Positions 24,741 through 33,583 of a DNA stretch of 64,000 bases are shown piece by piece. Positions within the stretch are counted from its first letter, which is position 1; each line of letters opens with the position of its first letter. Origin of the DNA: JAEUHM01 sp964538625. GTDB lineage: Bacteria; Verrucomicrobiota; Verrucomicrobiia; Verrucomicrobiales; Verrucomicrobiaceae. The translations under genes and the position numbers were made by a program. The notes below the pieces were generated by a model. The model had not been told where the DNA came from. It ran no database searches and saw only the letters and a program-made list of their open reading frames with translations. The stretch covers positions 1 through 64,000 of the forward strand of contig CAZIGH010000016.1 in assembly GCA_964538625.1 (NCBI GenBank), given 5' to 3'.

Positions 24741-26045
24741 TCATCCACAAGAATCCTCGGGAAATATCTCAGGGCAGCCGAGCCGGAGCAGTCCGGCAGC
24801 TTTGTGCAGCGTCTCTTCCCACTCCAGAGCAGGCAGTGAGTCTGCCACGATGCCGGCCCCTACATGAAAGCGAATCTGCGAGCCTTCACCGATGGCCGTG
24901 CGGATGGCGATGTTGAACTCGCTCACGCCGTTGAAGCCAAAGTAGCCAATGGCTCCGGTGTACAAGCCACGCGGAGAGATTTCCAGTTCCTGAATGATTT
25001 CACGGGCGCGCTTTTTCGGGGCACCCGTGATAGACCCTCCGGGAAAACAGTGCTTGAACGCGCTGGCATGGCTCACCTCCGGGCGAAGGGTGCCAGTGAC
25101 CGTGGAAACGAGATGAAACACCTGCGCATAGCGTTCCACGGCAGCCAGCTCGGGCACGTGCACGCTGCCGAACTCGCACACCATACCCAGGTCATTGCGC
25201 TCGAGGTCCGTGATCATGAGCAGCTCGGCACGTTCCTTCGGTGAGCTGGCCAGCTCATGCATGGAAGACTCATCCCGCGCTGGATCCAGCGGAAAGCGAG
25301 GTCGCGTTCCCTTGATGGGGCGCGTCGTGATCTGCCTGTCCCGCATTTTCAAAAAGCACTCTGGAGACGACGAAAGTACACTGGTACCGGCCTGCTGCAT
25401 GTATGCCGCATGAGGTGCAGGTGAGAGGTGCCTGAGCTGCAGGTAGAGCGCCAGCGTATCTGTGTCCGCTGGGCAGTCAGCAAGCCAGGGGCAGGACAGA
25501 TTGACCTGATAGATGTCTCCGGCGGAAATGTAGTCCTGGGCCTTCTGCACGGCCGCAAGGAACTGCTCCCTGCTCATCTGCGGTTCAAAGTGCAGCTCAG
25601 GCAGCGGGTTTGCCCGCAGCGGTTTCGCAGGTTCTGCCAGCAGTGACCGGGCAGCGCCCACTTCCGTCCACAAGTCACAGTCCTGTTCATGAACCAGCAG
25701 ATTGTGATACACGCCGAAGACGTAGCGGCCATCATAGCCCACCCAGCCGAGCAAGCCCCCTGCCGGGAAGGGGCACTGCACGTCATTGGCATAGCGCTGC
25801 AAGGCGGCCTCAACCCGGTCCCAGTCCTCCCAAATGCAGCCGGTGAGCACTTCTTCAGGCTCGGCGGTGATGAGGGAGAGCCTGCCCTGGTCTGTGCTGG
25901 AGCTGTCCAGCCACACCAAGCCACTCCGTCCGTTCAGCCTAGCCGCCATTTCTGCGGGCCTTGCGACCAGCGCCAACTCCCGAACGGCGGGGCGGCGGTT
26001 CGCGTGGATGGAAGAGTTTGTAACGGACCCTTGGAACATTGACAC
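24741..26045 (-). CDS. pabB: aminodeoxychorismate synthase component I (PabB-type)
   Basis: A 434-residue chorismate-utilising enzyme of the TrpE/PabB/MenF family. The diagnostic segment is TTRPIKGTRPR (about residue 240); the Lys in PIKGT is typical of PabB, where anthranilate synthase has PIAGT. Other family blocks are SSSPECFLK, LMITDLERNDLG, FPGGSITGAPKKRA and YTGAIGYFGF. It makes 4-amino-4-deoxychorismate for folate. No pabA glutaminase or pabC lyase is adjacent, so its partner must lie elsewhere. The start is only 20 bp from the divergent plus-strand gene. Confidence 0.87.
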   Translation of the reverse strand: MSMFQGSVTNSSIHANRRPAVRELALVARPAEMAARLNGRSGLVWLDSSSTDQGRLSLITAEPEEVLTGCIWEDWDRVEAALQRYANDVQCPFPAGGLLGWVGYDGRYVFGVYHNLLVHEQDCDLWTEVGAARSLLAEPAKPLRANPLPELHFEPQMSREQFLAAVQKAQDYISAGDIYQVNLSCPWLADCPADTDTLALYLQLRHLSPAPHAAYMQQAGTSVLSSSPECFLKMRDRQITTRPIKGTRPRFPLDPARDESSMHELASSPKERAELLMITDLERNDLGMVCEFGSVHVPELAAVERYAQVFHLVSTVTGTLRPEVSHASAFKHCFPGGSITGAPKKRAREIIQELEISPRGLYTGAIGYFGFNGVSEFNIAIRTAIGEGSQIRFHVGAGIVADSLPALEWEETLHKAAGLLRLGCPEIFPEDSCG

Positions 26046-26065
26046 TCCAGTGAGGGGACCCTACC

Positions 26066-27289
26066 ATGGCAGTCCGATTGTTCAACGAGATGGCAGATCA
26101 CCCCCCGATCCTCCAGGCAGACAAGGGCGCCGCCGCTAGGCTCGCGCTCTGGACGCTGTCTGTCATGGTGCTGTTTCAATCCGGCGTCATCATTTGGCTA
26201 CTGCGCCCGCGCGTTGATACTCCCGCTGAGTTCAAGACCGCTGAAGCAGCCCCAGCTCCCGCCGTATCTTCACCTGTGCCACCAGTGTCCGCTCCGTTGG
26301 CGCTCACGTCTCTTCCTGCTCTGCCGCCTCCTCCCGACGCGCTGAACAGCAAGCCTTCCACGCCTTTCGGCAGCCTACCACCGCCGCCCTCGCAGCTCGG
26401 CAGCCAGCCGGACCAGCCTGCCTTGGAAGTGCGCACCCGGCCACGCACGCTTCCGCCAACTGCGGTGCCTGCTCCAGCTGCTGCGGTGCCCGTTTCCGCG
26501 CCTGCGCCCGTCACTGCGGAGTCTGAAGCACCTGTCTCGCTCACGAATCATCCGGAGGTGGATGAACTGCTTGCCTCAGCCAGAGAAATGCTGGCCCTCA
26601 ACGATGCAGTAGCCACGAAGGCAGCGCTGGAAGTGCTTCAGCGTGCTGACCTTCTGCTGCCCGAGCATCCGGCGGTCTTGCGAGACATGGCACTTGCCTA
26701 CCAGAAGCTCAACGACGCGCCCAAGGCAAAGACCCTCTTTGAGCGAGCGAATGCCGCCCGGAGTGGCTCGCCGCTTCCTGTCAGTTCCGCCGCAGGAGCT
26801 GGCGGATCCCTTTCTCCGGGGCCTTCCGTTGCACCCTTCGCCGCTCCTGGCTCCGGGCCTGTCACACTGGGGCGGACTCGCGTCGTGCGAGACCACACTG
26901 CCACTACCGGGGAGAGGCAAGTGCTCAGTGTGGAACTCAAGTCCATGCCCGGCACCGTCATCGATGCGTCCAAGATCACGCTGGATGTGTTTTTTTACGA
27001 TCTGGTGGACGGAAAACGGGTGGAGCAGTCCAAAGGGGATGCCCCGGTTTGGAAGTTCGACGAGCCGGTGGATTTCGCCAGTGGAAACGCCGAGATTGTG
27101 GAGGTGGTCTATCACATGCCGCGGCTTTCGGAAATGGAGCTGCGTGAGCATGGAGCACGCGCTTATTACGGCTTCGTGGCCCGGCTGCATTACGACGGAC
27201 AGTTCATGGCTGAAACGGCGGAGCCACGCAGTCTGCTGAACCCTTCACGCGGCGGTCTGCAGGGCGCATTTCTTGCACCACAGCCCTAA
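26066..27289 (+). CDS. membrane-anchored Pro-rich protein with TPR-like segment
   Basis: A 407-residue protein; ATG 26090 is an alternative start 8 codons in. One transmembrane helix (LALWTLSVMVLFQSGVIIWLL, about residues 28-48) is followed by a long Pro/Ala/Ser linker (about 50-155) suited to spanning the periplasm. A TPR-like helical pair comes next (VDELLASAREMLALND...AYQKLNDAPKAKTLFERA, about 163-230). A beta-rich C-terminal domain (about 270-400) contains ITLDVFFYDLVDG and ARAYYGFVARLHYDG. I do not recognise a named family. It lies 33 bp upstream of the FGE/pseudokinase gene and may be co-expressed with it. Confidence 0.7.
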   Translation: MAVRLFNEMADHPPILQADKGAAARLALWTLSVMVLFQSGVIIWLLRPRVDTPAEFKTAEAAPAPAVSSPVPPVSAPLALTSLPALPPPPDALNSKPSTPFGSLPPPPSQLGSQPDQPALEVRTRPRTLPPTAVPAPAAAVPVSAPAPVTAESEAPVSLTNHPEVDELLASAREMLALNDAVATKAALEVLQRADLLLPEHPAVLRDMALAYQKLNDAPKAKTLFERANAARSGSPLPVSSAAGAGGSLSPGPSVAPFAAPGSGPVTLGRTRVVRDHTATTGERQVLSVELKSMPGTVIDASKITLDVFFYDLVDGKRVEQSKGDAPVWKFDEPVDFASGNAEIVEVVYHMPRLSEMELREHGARAYYGFVARLHYDGQFMAETAEPRSLLNPSRGGLQGAFLAPQP

Positions 27290-27321
27290 ACCCTCAGCAG
27301 AAAGGAAATACCGAGACTCCG

Positions 27322-29205
27322 ATGGTCATCCTGCTCGTCGATGGTGAAGCTCAGAAGCGTGAGGAACGCGCCGCCATCCTGCGTGCCCGGGGTCATGAAG
27401 TGGTGGAGGCTGGCGGTGCACAGGAGGCTGTCACACGTTCGGCAGGTCCCGCCAGTGGCATTGACATTCTCGTGACTGAGGTCGTTCTGCCCGGCGGCAG
27501 CTTTGGGTTTGACCTGTATGACGCCCTACTCTCCCGCTTTCCAGAACTCAGAGTGGCCTACACCACTCGCTACGACTTGGCGGGCTACGATGAGGCGCTG
27601 CAAGGGCACCAGCCTCTTCCCGTCACGGCCAAGGACGCAGACTTCGTTCGCCACGTGGAGTCCGCCAAGCGCAGCATTTCCTCGTCGAACAAACCCATCC
27701 TGGAACCGGGCACCATGCTCGGGCACTACCAGATCCTTCAGTTCCTCTACTCGGAGTCTGAGACAGAAACCTACCACGCTCTGCAATACACGGTGCAGCG
27801 TCCCGTGGCGCTGGTGCTGCTGAAGCCTCACCTCGTCAAGGATGAGGTGGCAGTGGAGCGCTTTCTGGAGCGGCAGCGTGCCAAAGCCGCGCTCACTCAT
27901 CCCCGCGTGGCGCCGCTCTACGAGTCTGGCGAGACGGGCGGCTATCTTTATTACACCCGTGAAATGCCGCCCGGCCAGTCGCTCGATGTGCTTGCAGCTA
28001 GCGGCACCCTGCTCACTGAGCGTACGCTTGCAGAGGTCATCTACCGCGCCGCGCATGCCATCTCTTACGCGTTGGAGAAAGGGTACAACTACCGCCCCTT
28101 GAGCTTGCGAGACGTGTTCGTGGATGCGGAAATGCAGTCCAGCATCGTCAACGTGTTCCGTCCCGGTGATGATGCCAAGCGGGATCACAAAGCGGATGTG
28201 CAGGCCTTCCTGCTGCTCCTGCTGCCCCTCACATCTCACGGAAAGGCGCGCGGCCTGCTCTCTGATCTCGCCGGGCGAGACCTCGACTGGGAGGGCCTCT
28301 CCGAGGCTCTTGAGGAGATCCGTTCAGACATGAGCGAGCGCAGTCTCATCCAGCGTGCCGAGCATGAGAACATAGCCCTAGCACCTTCCTCGCGCATGAA
28401 GTGGCTGCTTGCCGTCGGTGGCACGGCCTGCCTTCTCGCCGTGGCATTTCTCGGCGGCTTGACTGGCGAGAACTTGGTGGAGCAGGACATCATCGCCCCC
28501 GAGATGGTGCTCATTCCCGGCGGGACGGACAGGCTGCCTTTCGCCATTGGGAAATACGAGGTCACCATAGGCCAGTATGCGGAGTTCCTGGCGGACATCT
28601 CCCGCAGAGATGCCTCGCCCTATGAGCATCGCAGCCAGCCGCCCACCAAAAAGAGCCACAAACCACCGCAGTGGGATGAGGCCTACGCAGCCGCCAAGTC
28701 TGGCGGTATGTTCGACAACGAGCCCATCTCTCTCAACCATCCCGTGACTCGTGTGGACTTTTGGGATGCCTATGCTTACGCGCAGTGGCGGGGTGAGCGT
28801 CTTCCCACCAGTGACGAGTGGGAGTATGCAGCCCGGGGACCGCAGCGTTTTCTCTACCCCTGGGGAAATGACTCCCGCCCCACAGATGCCAACCTGGGTG
28901 ACGACCGCAAGGACGTGGATGGCGGCGCGCTAGATGGTTACAACTCCACCAGTCCGGTCAACCAGCCAGACACTGACTCCAGCCCCTTCGGAGTGGTGGG
29001 CATGCTGGGTAATGTGCAGGAGTGGACGGGCACCTTTGAGCGTCATCCGGAGCTTCCAGATCTGCGAGTGCCTGTCGTGCGCGGCGGCCACTACGGCGTG
29101 AAAAGCTCTCCCCGTCTGCTTACCGACCGCATGTTCCCGGACTCCCCTTCTGACACGGCCCTGGCCCGCGGATTCCGCACTGCCAGCGACGGCAGGGAAA
29201 AGTGA
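27322..29205 (+). CDS. pseudo-receiver / pseudokinase / FGE-sulfatase-domain fusion protein
   Basis: A 627-residue protein with three modules. Residues 1-110 resemble a response-regulator receiver: ILLVDGEA gives Asp7, but the phospho-acceptor position in DILVTEVVLPGG is Glu53, while Lys104 (VTAKDA) is kept. Residues about 130-345 follow a Ser/Thr kinase outline, but the VAIK Lys is absent (VALV) and the HRD and DFG motifs are replaced (YRPLSLRDVFVD; VNVFRPG). A transmembrane helix (about 357-378, KWLLAVGGTACLLAVAF) leads to an FGE/SUMF1-type domain (about 390-625) with FAIGKYEVTIGQYAEF, LPTSDEWEYAARG and GNVQEWTG. The catalytic Cys pair of true formylglycine-generating enzymes is missing. 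The protein therefore looks like a membrane sensor or scaffold. Confidence 0.8.
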   Translation: MVILLVDGEAQKREERAAILRARGHEVVEAGGAQEAVTRSAGPASGIDILVTEVVLPGGSFGFDLYDALLSRFPELRVAYTTRYDLAGYDEALQGHQPLPVTAKDADFVRHVESAKRSISSSNKPILEPGTMLGHYQILQFLYSESETETYHALQYTVQRPVALVLLKPHLVKDEVAVERFLERQRAKAALTHPRVAPLYESGETGGYLYYTREMPPGQSLDVLAASGTLLTERTLAEVIYRAAHAISYALEKGYNYRPLSLRDVFVDAEMQSSIVNVFRPGDDAKRDHKADVQAFLLLLLPLTSHGKARGLLSDLAGRDLDWEGLSEALEEIRSDMSERSLIQRAEHENIALAPSSRMKWLLAVGGTACLLAVAFLGGLTGENLVEQDIIAPEMVLIPGGTDRLPFAIGKYEVTIGQYAEFLADISRRDASPYEHRSQPPTKKSHKPPQWDEAYAAAKSGGMFDNEPISLNHPVTRVDFWDAYAYAQWRGERLPTSDEWEYAARGPQRFLYPWGNDSRPTDANLGDDRKDVDGGALDGYNSTSPVNQPDTDSSPFGVVGMLGNVQEWTGTFERHPELPDLRVPVVRGGHYGVKSSPRLLTDRMFPDSPSDTALARGFRTASDGREK

Positions 29206-30164
29206 GCCGTCAGTCAGATGCTGACTCGGACATATTCCGCACTTGGCCCGGCGTGAGCACGGGGTTATTCGTGCGTATGCCCAAAGAGCTCAGGGTCACC
29301 GCGCCCGACACCCTTCAGAACTTTCTCTTCACTCGCTTTCCTGAGGTGAAGCGCCTCAAGGTGAAGCAGTGGCTCAAGTTTGGCTCCGTGAAGGTGAATG
29401 GCAGAAAGCAGATGCGGCACGATCATGCACTGGGAGAAGGAGACGTCGTAGAGGTGCTCAGCGCAGATGAGGCTCGCAGCGCCAGCCTGCTGCCCAAGTC
29501 CCTGAAAATCATCTATGAGGATGATGCCATCCTCATCATCGACAAGCCGCCAAATCTCCTGTCCATTGCCAGTGAGGCGGAGCAGCAGCGCACCGCTTAC
29601 GCTATGCTCACGCACTACGTCCGCAGGGGGAACGTCAAGTCCAGGGAGCGCGTGTGGATCGTTCATCGTCTGGATCAGGAAACGTCCGGGCTCATGATCT
29701 TCGCCCGTACCGAGCAGGCCAAGCTGGCCCTTCAGGAAACCTGGGAGGATGCAGAGAAGCGCTACCTCGCCATCGTCGAGGGCGCACCGTCCGAGGATGC
29801 AGGCACACTGCGCTCGTTCCTTGACGAGCGGAACCCTCATCACGTCCGCAGTGTTCCTGAGAGCGAATACACCCGCCATGCCATCACCCACTACCAAGTG
29901 CTCAAACGGAGTGAACGCTTTTCCCTGGTGGAACTGACCCTCGTCACCGGGCGCAGGCACCAGATCCGTGTGCAGATGAAGGAACTGGGCTGCCCGGTGG
30001 CGGGGGATGAAAAGTATGGTGCTAAAACGAATCCCGCAGGCAGACTCTGCCTCCACTCCTGCCACCTGAAGATTCACCACCCGGTGACCGGTGAGTCCAT
30101 TACGTTCGATTCACCGCTGCCGCCGACTCTCGCCGCCGTGATGAAGGCGGCCGCGACGGCCTGA
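29202..30164 (+). CDS. RluA-family 23S rRNA/tRNA pseudouridine synthase
   Basis: A 320-residue protein (or 295 from ATG 29277). An S4-like RNA-binding region precedes the catalytic domain (LKVKQWLKFGSVKVNGRKQ). The catalytic Asp lies in IVHRLDQETSGLMIFA (about residues 150-165), the universal RluA signature. Downstream motifs VTGRRHQIRVQMKELGCPVAGDEKYG are also typical. It isomerises uridine to pseudouridine in rRNA or tRNA; the exact site is unknown. The GTG start at 29202 overlaps the stop of the fusion-protein gene by 4 bp (GTGA), but the internal ATG gives a more usual N-terminus. Confidence 0.9.
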   Translation: MSRQSDADSDIFRTWPGVSTGLFVRMPKELRVTAPDTLQNFLFTRFPEVKRLKVKQWLKFGSVKVNGRKQMRHDHALGEGDVVEVLSADEARSASLLPKSLKIIYEDDAILIIDKPPNLLSIASEAEQQRTAYAMLTHYVRRGNVKSRERVWIVHRLDQETSGLMIFARTEQAKLALQETWEDAEKRYLAIVEGAPSEDAGTLRSFLDERNPHHVRSVPESEYTRHAITHYQVLKRSERFSLVELTLVTGRRHQIRVQMKELGCPVAGDEKYGAKTNPAGRLCLHSCHLKIHHPVTGESITFDSPLPPTLAAVMKAAATA

Positions 30165-30319
30165 AGACGGAGCAAGTCCGTTCGTACTCGGCTCCAGCGG
30201 GCAGGCGTATGCCAGATGAAATGGCAGTTGAATGGGTAACATACCGTGCTATACACTCCACCCCCCTTTCGCAGGTGCAACCTGCTGAGGATGTTTCCCC
30301 CGGTCAATACTTCAAGCCT

Positions 30320-30535
30320 ATGAAAGCCGATCTCGTCGAGCAAGCAGCCCAAATCATCACCGACCCCCCACTTCTGATCAACTTGGTCTCGAAGCGCGTG
30401 CGTCAGATTTCCACTGGCCGTCCTGCCCTCGTGGAGCGGCGTCATGGAATGAGAGAGGCGGATCTGGCGCTGACTGAAATCATTCAGGGCAAGATCAAGA
30501 TTTCCCCAACCGGTGAACCTGTTGAGTCCGAGTAA
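30320..30535 (+). CDS. rpoZ: RNA polymerase omega subunit
   Basis: A 71-residue protein from ATG 30320. The stretch LLINLVSKRVRQISTGRPALVERR matches the core helix of RpoZ (V-L-x-A-x-x-R-A-R-Q-L-x-x-G), and ADLALTEIIQGKI matches its second helix. Omega promotes folding and assembly of the beta-prime subunit. It is short but within the family range. An in-frame upstream ATG at 30209 would add 37 unlikely residues. The gene lies just upstream of smpB with two hairpins between them. Confidence 0.78.
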   Translation: MKADLVEQAAQIITDPPLLINLVSKRVRQISTGRPALVERRHGMREADLALTEIIQGKIKISPTGEPVESE

Positions 30536-30550
30536 GGGCCTGCAAGACGC

Positions 30551-30574
30551 TCAGGCGGCCGTGGGGTCGCCTGA
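30551..30574 (+). other. intergenic hairpin 1, rpoZ-smpB
   Basis: A perfect 7-bp stem (30551-30557 with 30568-30574, loop of 10 nt) lies 16 bp after the rpoZ stop. No T-tract follows. It could stabilise the rpoZ mRNA 3' end or form a weak attenuator. Confidence 0.45.
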
Positions 30575-30593
30575 ATGGAATCCGAACGCTGTG

Positions 30594-30621
30594 AAACGCT
30601 TCTCCATCCGGGGAAGCGTTT
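30594..30621 (+). other. intergenic hairpin 2, in the smpB leader
   Basis: A perfect 9-bp stem (AAACGCTTC at 30594-30602 with its complement at 30613-30621, loop of 10 nt) ends 16 nt before the smpB start codon and covers the region where a ribosome-binding site would lie. It may modulate smpB translation. The following T's are interrupted (TGTGTTT), so termination is less likely. Confidence 0.5.
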
Positions 30622-30637
30622 GTGTTTCCCCTCCTTT

Positions 30638-31096
30638 ATGGAAATAGCCACCAACCGCAAAGCACCGCGAGACTACCACATCCTCGAGCGATTCGAGGCT
30701 GGGGTGGAGTTGCGCGGTACGGAGGTGAAATCCATCCGCCAGGGGAAGATCAATCTCGCGGATGCCTTTGCCCGTGTGGAGAAGGGCCAGGTGTGGCTCT
30801 ACAACTGTGACATCCAGCCCTACGAGAAAGCCAGCCACACGCAGCATGAGCTGAGGCGGATGCGAAGGCTGCTCCTTCACAAGTCCGAGATCGACAAACT
30901 CGCCGGTTTCACCCACCAGAAGGGCCTAGCGCTGCCGGTTCTCCGCGCCTATTGGAAGAATCGGAAAGTGAAAATGGAGATTGGTGTGGGGCGCGGCAAA
31001 AATCGCGCTGACCAGCGTCAGGACTTGAAAGAGAAGGTGGAACAGCGTGAGGCTGCCCGGGTGGTGGCCAGTTTCAACGACCGGCGCGGCAGGTAG
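30638..31096 (+). CDS. smpB: SsrA-binding protein SmpB
   Basis: A 152-residue protein, a normal size for SmpB, starting at ATG 30638. Hallmarks are RDYHILERFEAGVELRGTEVKS (beta-barrel core) and the C-terminal basic tail with LPVLRAYWKNRKVKMEIGVGRGK. SmpB binds tmRNA and delivers it to stalled ribosomes in trans-translation. The tmRNA gene itself is not visible in this window. It is the last plus-strand gene before the katG terminator, and a hairpin covers its leader. Confidence 0.96.
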   Translation: MEIATNRKAPRDYHILERFEAGVELRGTEVKSIRQGKINLADAFARVEKGQVWLYNCDIQPYEKASHTQHELRRMRRLLLHKSEIDKLAGFTHQKGLALPVLRAYWKNRKVKMEIGVGRGKNRADQRQDLKEKVEQREAARVVASFNDRRGR

Positions 31097-31119
31097 GCGG
31101 TCCTTGAGTGGGATGGGGT

Positions 31120-31152
31120 AAAAAAATACCCACCCCGGCGGACCGAGGTGGG
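31120..31152 (-). terminator. intrinsic terminator of katG
   Basis: An inverted repeat of 10 nt (31129-31138 with 31143-31152, one C-A mismatch, loop of 4 nt) lies 35 bp after the katG stop. On the minus strand it is followed within two bases by a run of seven T residues (complement of 31120-31126). This is the expected form of a rho-independent terminator. Confidence 0.8.
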
Positions 31153-31187
31153 CGTGGCGAGGTGGTCTGCGTGGACCGTGAACGGGC

Positions 31188-33503
31188 TTAGCTCTTGAGG
31201 TCGAAACGGTCGAGGTTCATCACCTTGGTCCAAGCGGCGATGAAGTCATTGACGAACTTCGTCTCACCGTCGGCGCTGCCATAGACTTCCGCGATGGCGC
31301 GGAGCTGGCTGTTGGAGCCGAAGACGAGGTCCACGGAGGTGGCCATCCACTTGGGTGCACCGGTGGCGCGGTCAGTGCCTTCGTAGAAGTGCTCGCACTT
31401 GTCTGAGACTTTCCAGGCGGTCTCGATGCCGAGCAGGTTAACGAAGAAGTCATTGCTGAGCGTTCCGCGGCGCTTGGTGAAGACGCCGAGGTCGGGGTGG
31501 CCGGTGTTGGTGCCGAGGACGCGCATCCCGCCGATGAGCACGGTCATCTCCGGTGCGGAGAGGGTGAGGAGCTGGGCGCGGTCCACGAGTGTCTCGGGGG
31601 CGGGGCGGTCCAGTTCGTGGCCAAGGTAGTTGCGGAAGCCGTCCTGTTTGGGCTCGAGCACGGCGAATGACTCAACGTCTGTCTGCTCCTGGGTGGCATC
31701 CGTGCGGCCCGGCGTGAAGGGGACTTTCACATCATGACCTCCGGCCTTGGCGGCAGCTTCCACTGCGGCGCAACCGCCGAGGACGATGAGGTCGGCTAGG
31801 GAGACCTTCTTCTTGCCACCGGCCTGGGCGGCATTGAAATCGGCCTGCACTTTTTCCAAGGCGGCGAGGACTTTGGCGAGCTGGGGTGGGTTGTTGACTT
31901 CCCAGTCTTTCTGCGGGGCGAGGCGAATGCGGGCACCGTTGGCGCCGCCGCGCTTGTCGCTACCGCGGAAGGTGGAGGCGGAAGCCCAGGCAGTGGACAC
32001 GAGCTCGGAGATGGTGAGGCCGGACTCGAGGATTTTGGTCTTGAGTGCGGCTACGTCCTGCTCGTTGACGAGTTCGTGTTCCACTGCGGGCACGGGGTCC
32101 TGCCAGATTAGGACTTCCTTGGGCACTTCGGGGCCGCGATAGCGGGAGATGGGGCCCATGTCGCGGTGGGTGAGCTTGAACCAAGCTTTGGCAAAGGCGT
32201 CTTCGAACTCTTTGGGATTCTCGAGGAAGCGCTTGGAGATTTTACCGTAAGCGGGGTCCATGCGGAGGGCAAGGTCCGTGGTGAACATGATGGGCTGATG
32301 GCTCTTCTTCTTGTCATGAGCGTCAGGCACGGTGCCAGCACCGGCTCCATCTTTGGGCACCCACTGGTGCGCTCCGGCGGGACTCTTGGTGAGCACCCAT
32401 TCATAGGCCCAGAGGTTGGAGAGGTACATGTGGGACCAGCGGGAGGGGGCACTCGTCCAGGCACCTTCGAGGCCGCTGGTGATGGTGTCTTCGGCGTTGC
32501 CTTTGCCGAACTTGTTTTTCCAGCCGAGGCCCTGTTCTTCAAGAGGGGCGGCTTCTGGCTCGGGACCCACATTGTCTGCGGATGCGGCACCGTGCGCCTT
32601 GCCGAAGGTGTGCCCGCCGGCGATGAGGGCTACGGTTTCCTCGTCGTTCATGGCCATGCGCCCGAAGGTTTCGCGGATGTCGTGGGCGGCGAGGAGGGGG
32701 TCAGGGTTGCCATTGGGGCCTTCTGGATTGACGTAGATGAGGCCCATCTGGACGGCGGCGAGGGGGTTTTCCAGCTTGCGACCTTCCTTGTAGCGTTTGT
32801 CACCGAGCCATTCGGATTCCGAACCCCAGAAGATGTCCTCTTGCGGTTCCCAGACGTCAGCGCGTCCTCCTGCGAAACCGAAGGTTTTGAAGCCCATGGA
32901 TTCCAGGGCGACATTTCCGGTCAGGATCATGAGGTCTGCCCAAGAGATTTTGTTGCCGTATTTCTGTTTGATGGGCCAGAGGAGGCGGCGGGCTTTGTCG
33001 AGGTTGGCATTGTCGGGCCAGCTGTTGAGGGGGGCGAAGCGCTGGGTGCCGTAGCCTGCTCCGCCACGTCCGTCACTGACGCGGTAGGTGCCGGCGCTGT
33101 GCCATGCCATGCGGATGAAGAAGGGGCCATAGTGGCCGTAGTCGGCGGGCCACCAGTCCTGGGAGTCGGTCATGAGATGTTCCAGATCCTTCTTGAGGGC
33201 GGCGTAGTCCAGCTTGTCGAACTCTTTTGCATAGTCAAAACTCGCATCCATGGGGTTGCCCTTGGTGGAGTTTTGATGGAGGATGCTGAGGTTGAGCTGG
33301 TTAGGCCACCAGTCGCGGTTGGACATGGCGCTGGCCGCTGTGTGGCGGCTGGCGGGTGCCGGGTTGCCCATGACGGGGCATTTGCTGATGTCTTGCATGG
33401 CGTTGTCGGGGTTGGGTTTGGCTTGGGGTTCTTGCGCACTGGTCCATGCCACGGATGTGAGCAGGAGGCCAGCGAGCAACGCGCTGAGTTGGGTTGGTTT
33501 CAT
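31188..33503 (-). CDS. katG: exported catalase-peroxidase KatG
   Basis: This 771-residue protein from ATG 33503 (in-frame ATG at 33533 adds 10 residues) has an N-terminal signal peptide (MKPTQLSALLAGLLLTSVAW), so it should act in the periplasm, as KatP-type enzymes do. Distal haem residues are in RMAWHSAGTYR. The Tyr and Met that form the covalent Met-Tyr-Trp adduct are in MGLIYVNPEGPNG and GRMAMNDEET. The proximal His is in ALIAGGHTFGKAHG. The enzyme destroys hydrogen peroxide by catalase and peroxidase activities. It is divergent from an OxyR-type regulator with palindromic repeats in the shared intergenic region. Confidence 0.96.
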   Translation of the reverse strand: MKPTQLSALLAGLLLTSVAWTSAQEPQAKPNPDNAMQDISKCPVMGNPAPASRHTAASAMSNRDWWPNQLNLSILHQNSTKGNPMDASFDYAKEFDKLDYAALKKDLEHLMTDSQDWWPADYGHYGPFFIRMAWHSAGTYRVSDGRGGAGYGTQRFAPLNSWPDNANLDKARRLLWPIKQKYGNKISWADLMILTGNVALESMGFKTFGFAGGRADVWEPQEDIFWGSESEWLGDKRYKEGRKLENPLAAVQMGLIYVNPEGPNGNPDPLLAAHDIRETFGRMAMNDEETVALIAGGHTFGKAHGAASADNVGPEPEAAPLEEQGLGWKNKFGKGNAEDTITSGLEGAWTSAPSRWSHMYLSNLWAYEWVLTKSPAGAHQWVPKDGAGAGTVPDAHDKKKSHQPIMFTTDLALRMDPAYGKISKRFLENPKEFEDAFAKAWFKLTHRDMGPISRYRGPEVPKEVLIWQDPVPAVEHELVNEQDVAALKTKILESGLTISELVSTAWASASTFRGSDKRGGANGARIRLAPQKDWEVNNPPQLAKVLAALEKVQADFNAAQAGGKKKVSLADLIVLGGCAAVEAAAKAGGHDVKVPFTPGRTDATQEQTDVESFAVLEPKQDGFRNYLGHELDRPAPETLVDRAQLLTLSAPEMTVLIGGMRVLGTNTGHPDLGVFTKRRGTLSNDFFVNLLGIETAWKVSDKCEHFYEGTDRATGAPKWMATSVDLVFGSNSQLRAIAEVYGSADGETKFVNDFIAAWTKVMNLDRFDLKS

Positions 33504-33583
33504 AGGAATGATGGGTTGGTCATCAGGTGTCAAGGTCCGGGAGAGGAAGTTCCAGACCGGGAGGAAGAGATCGAAGGTGCTTC

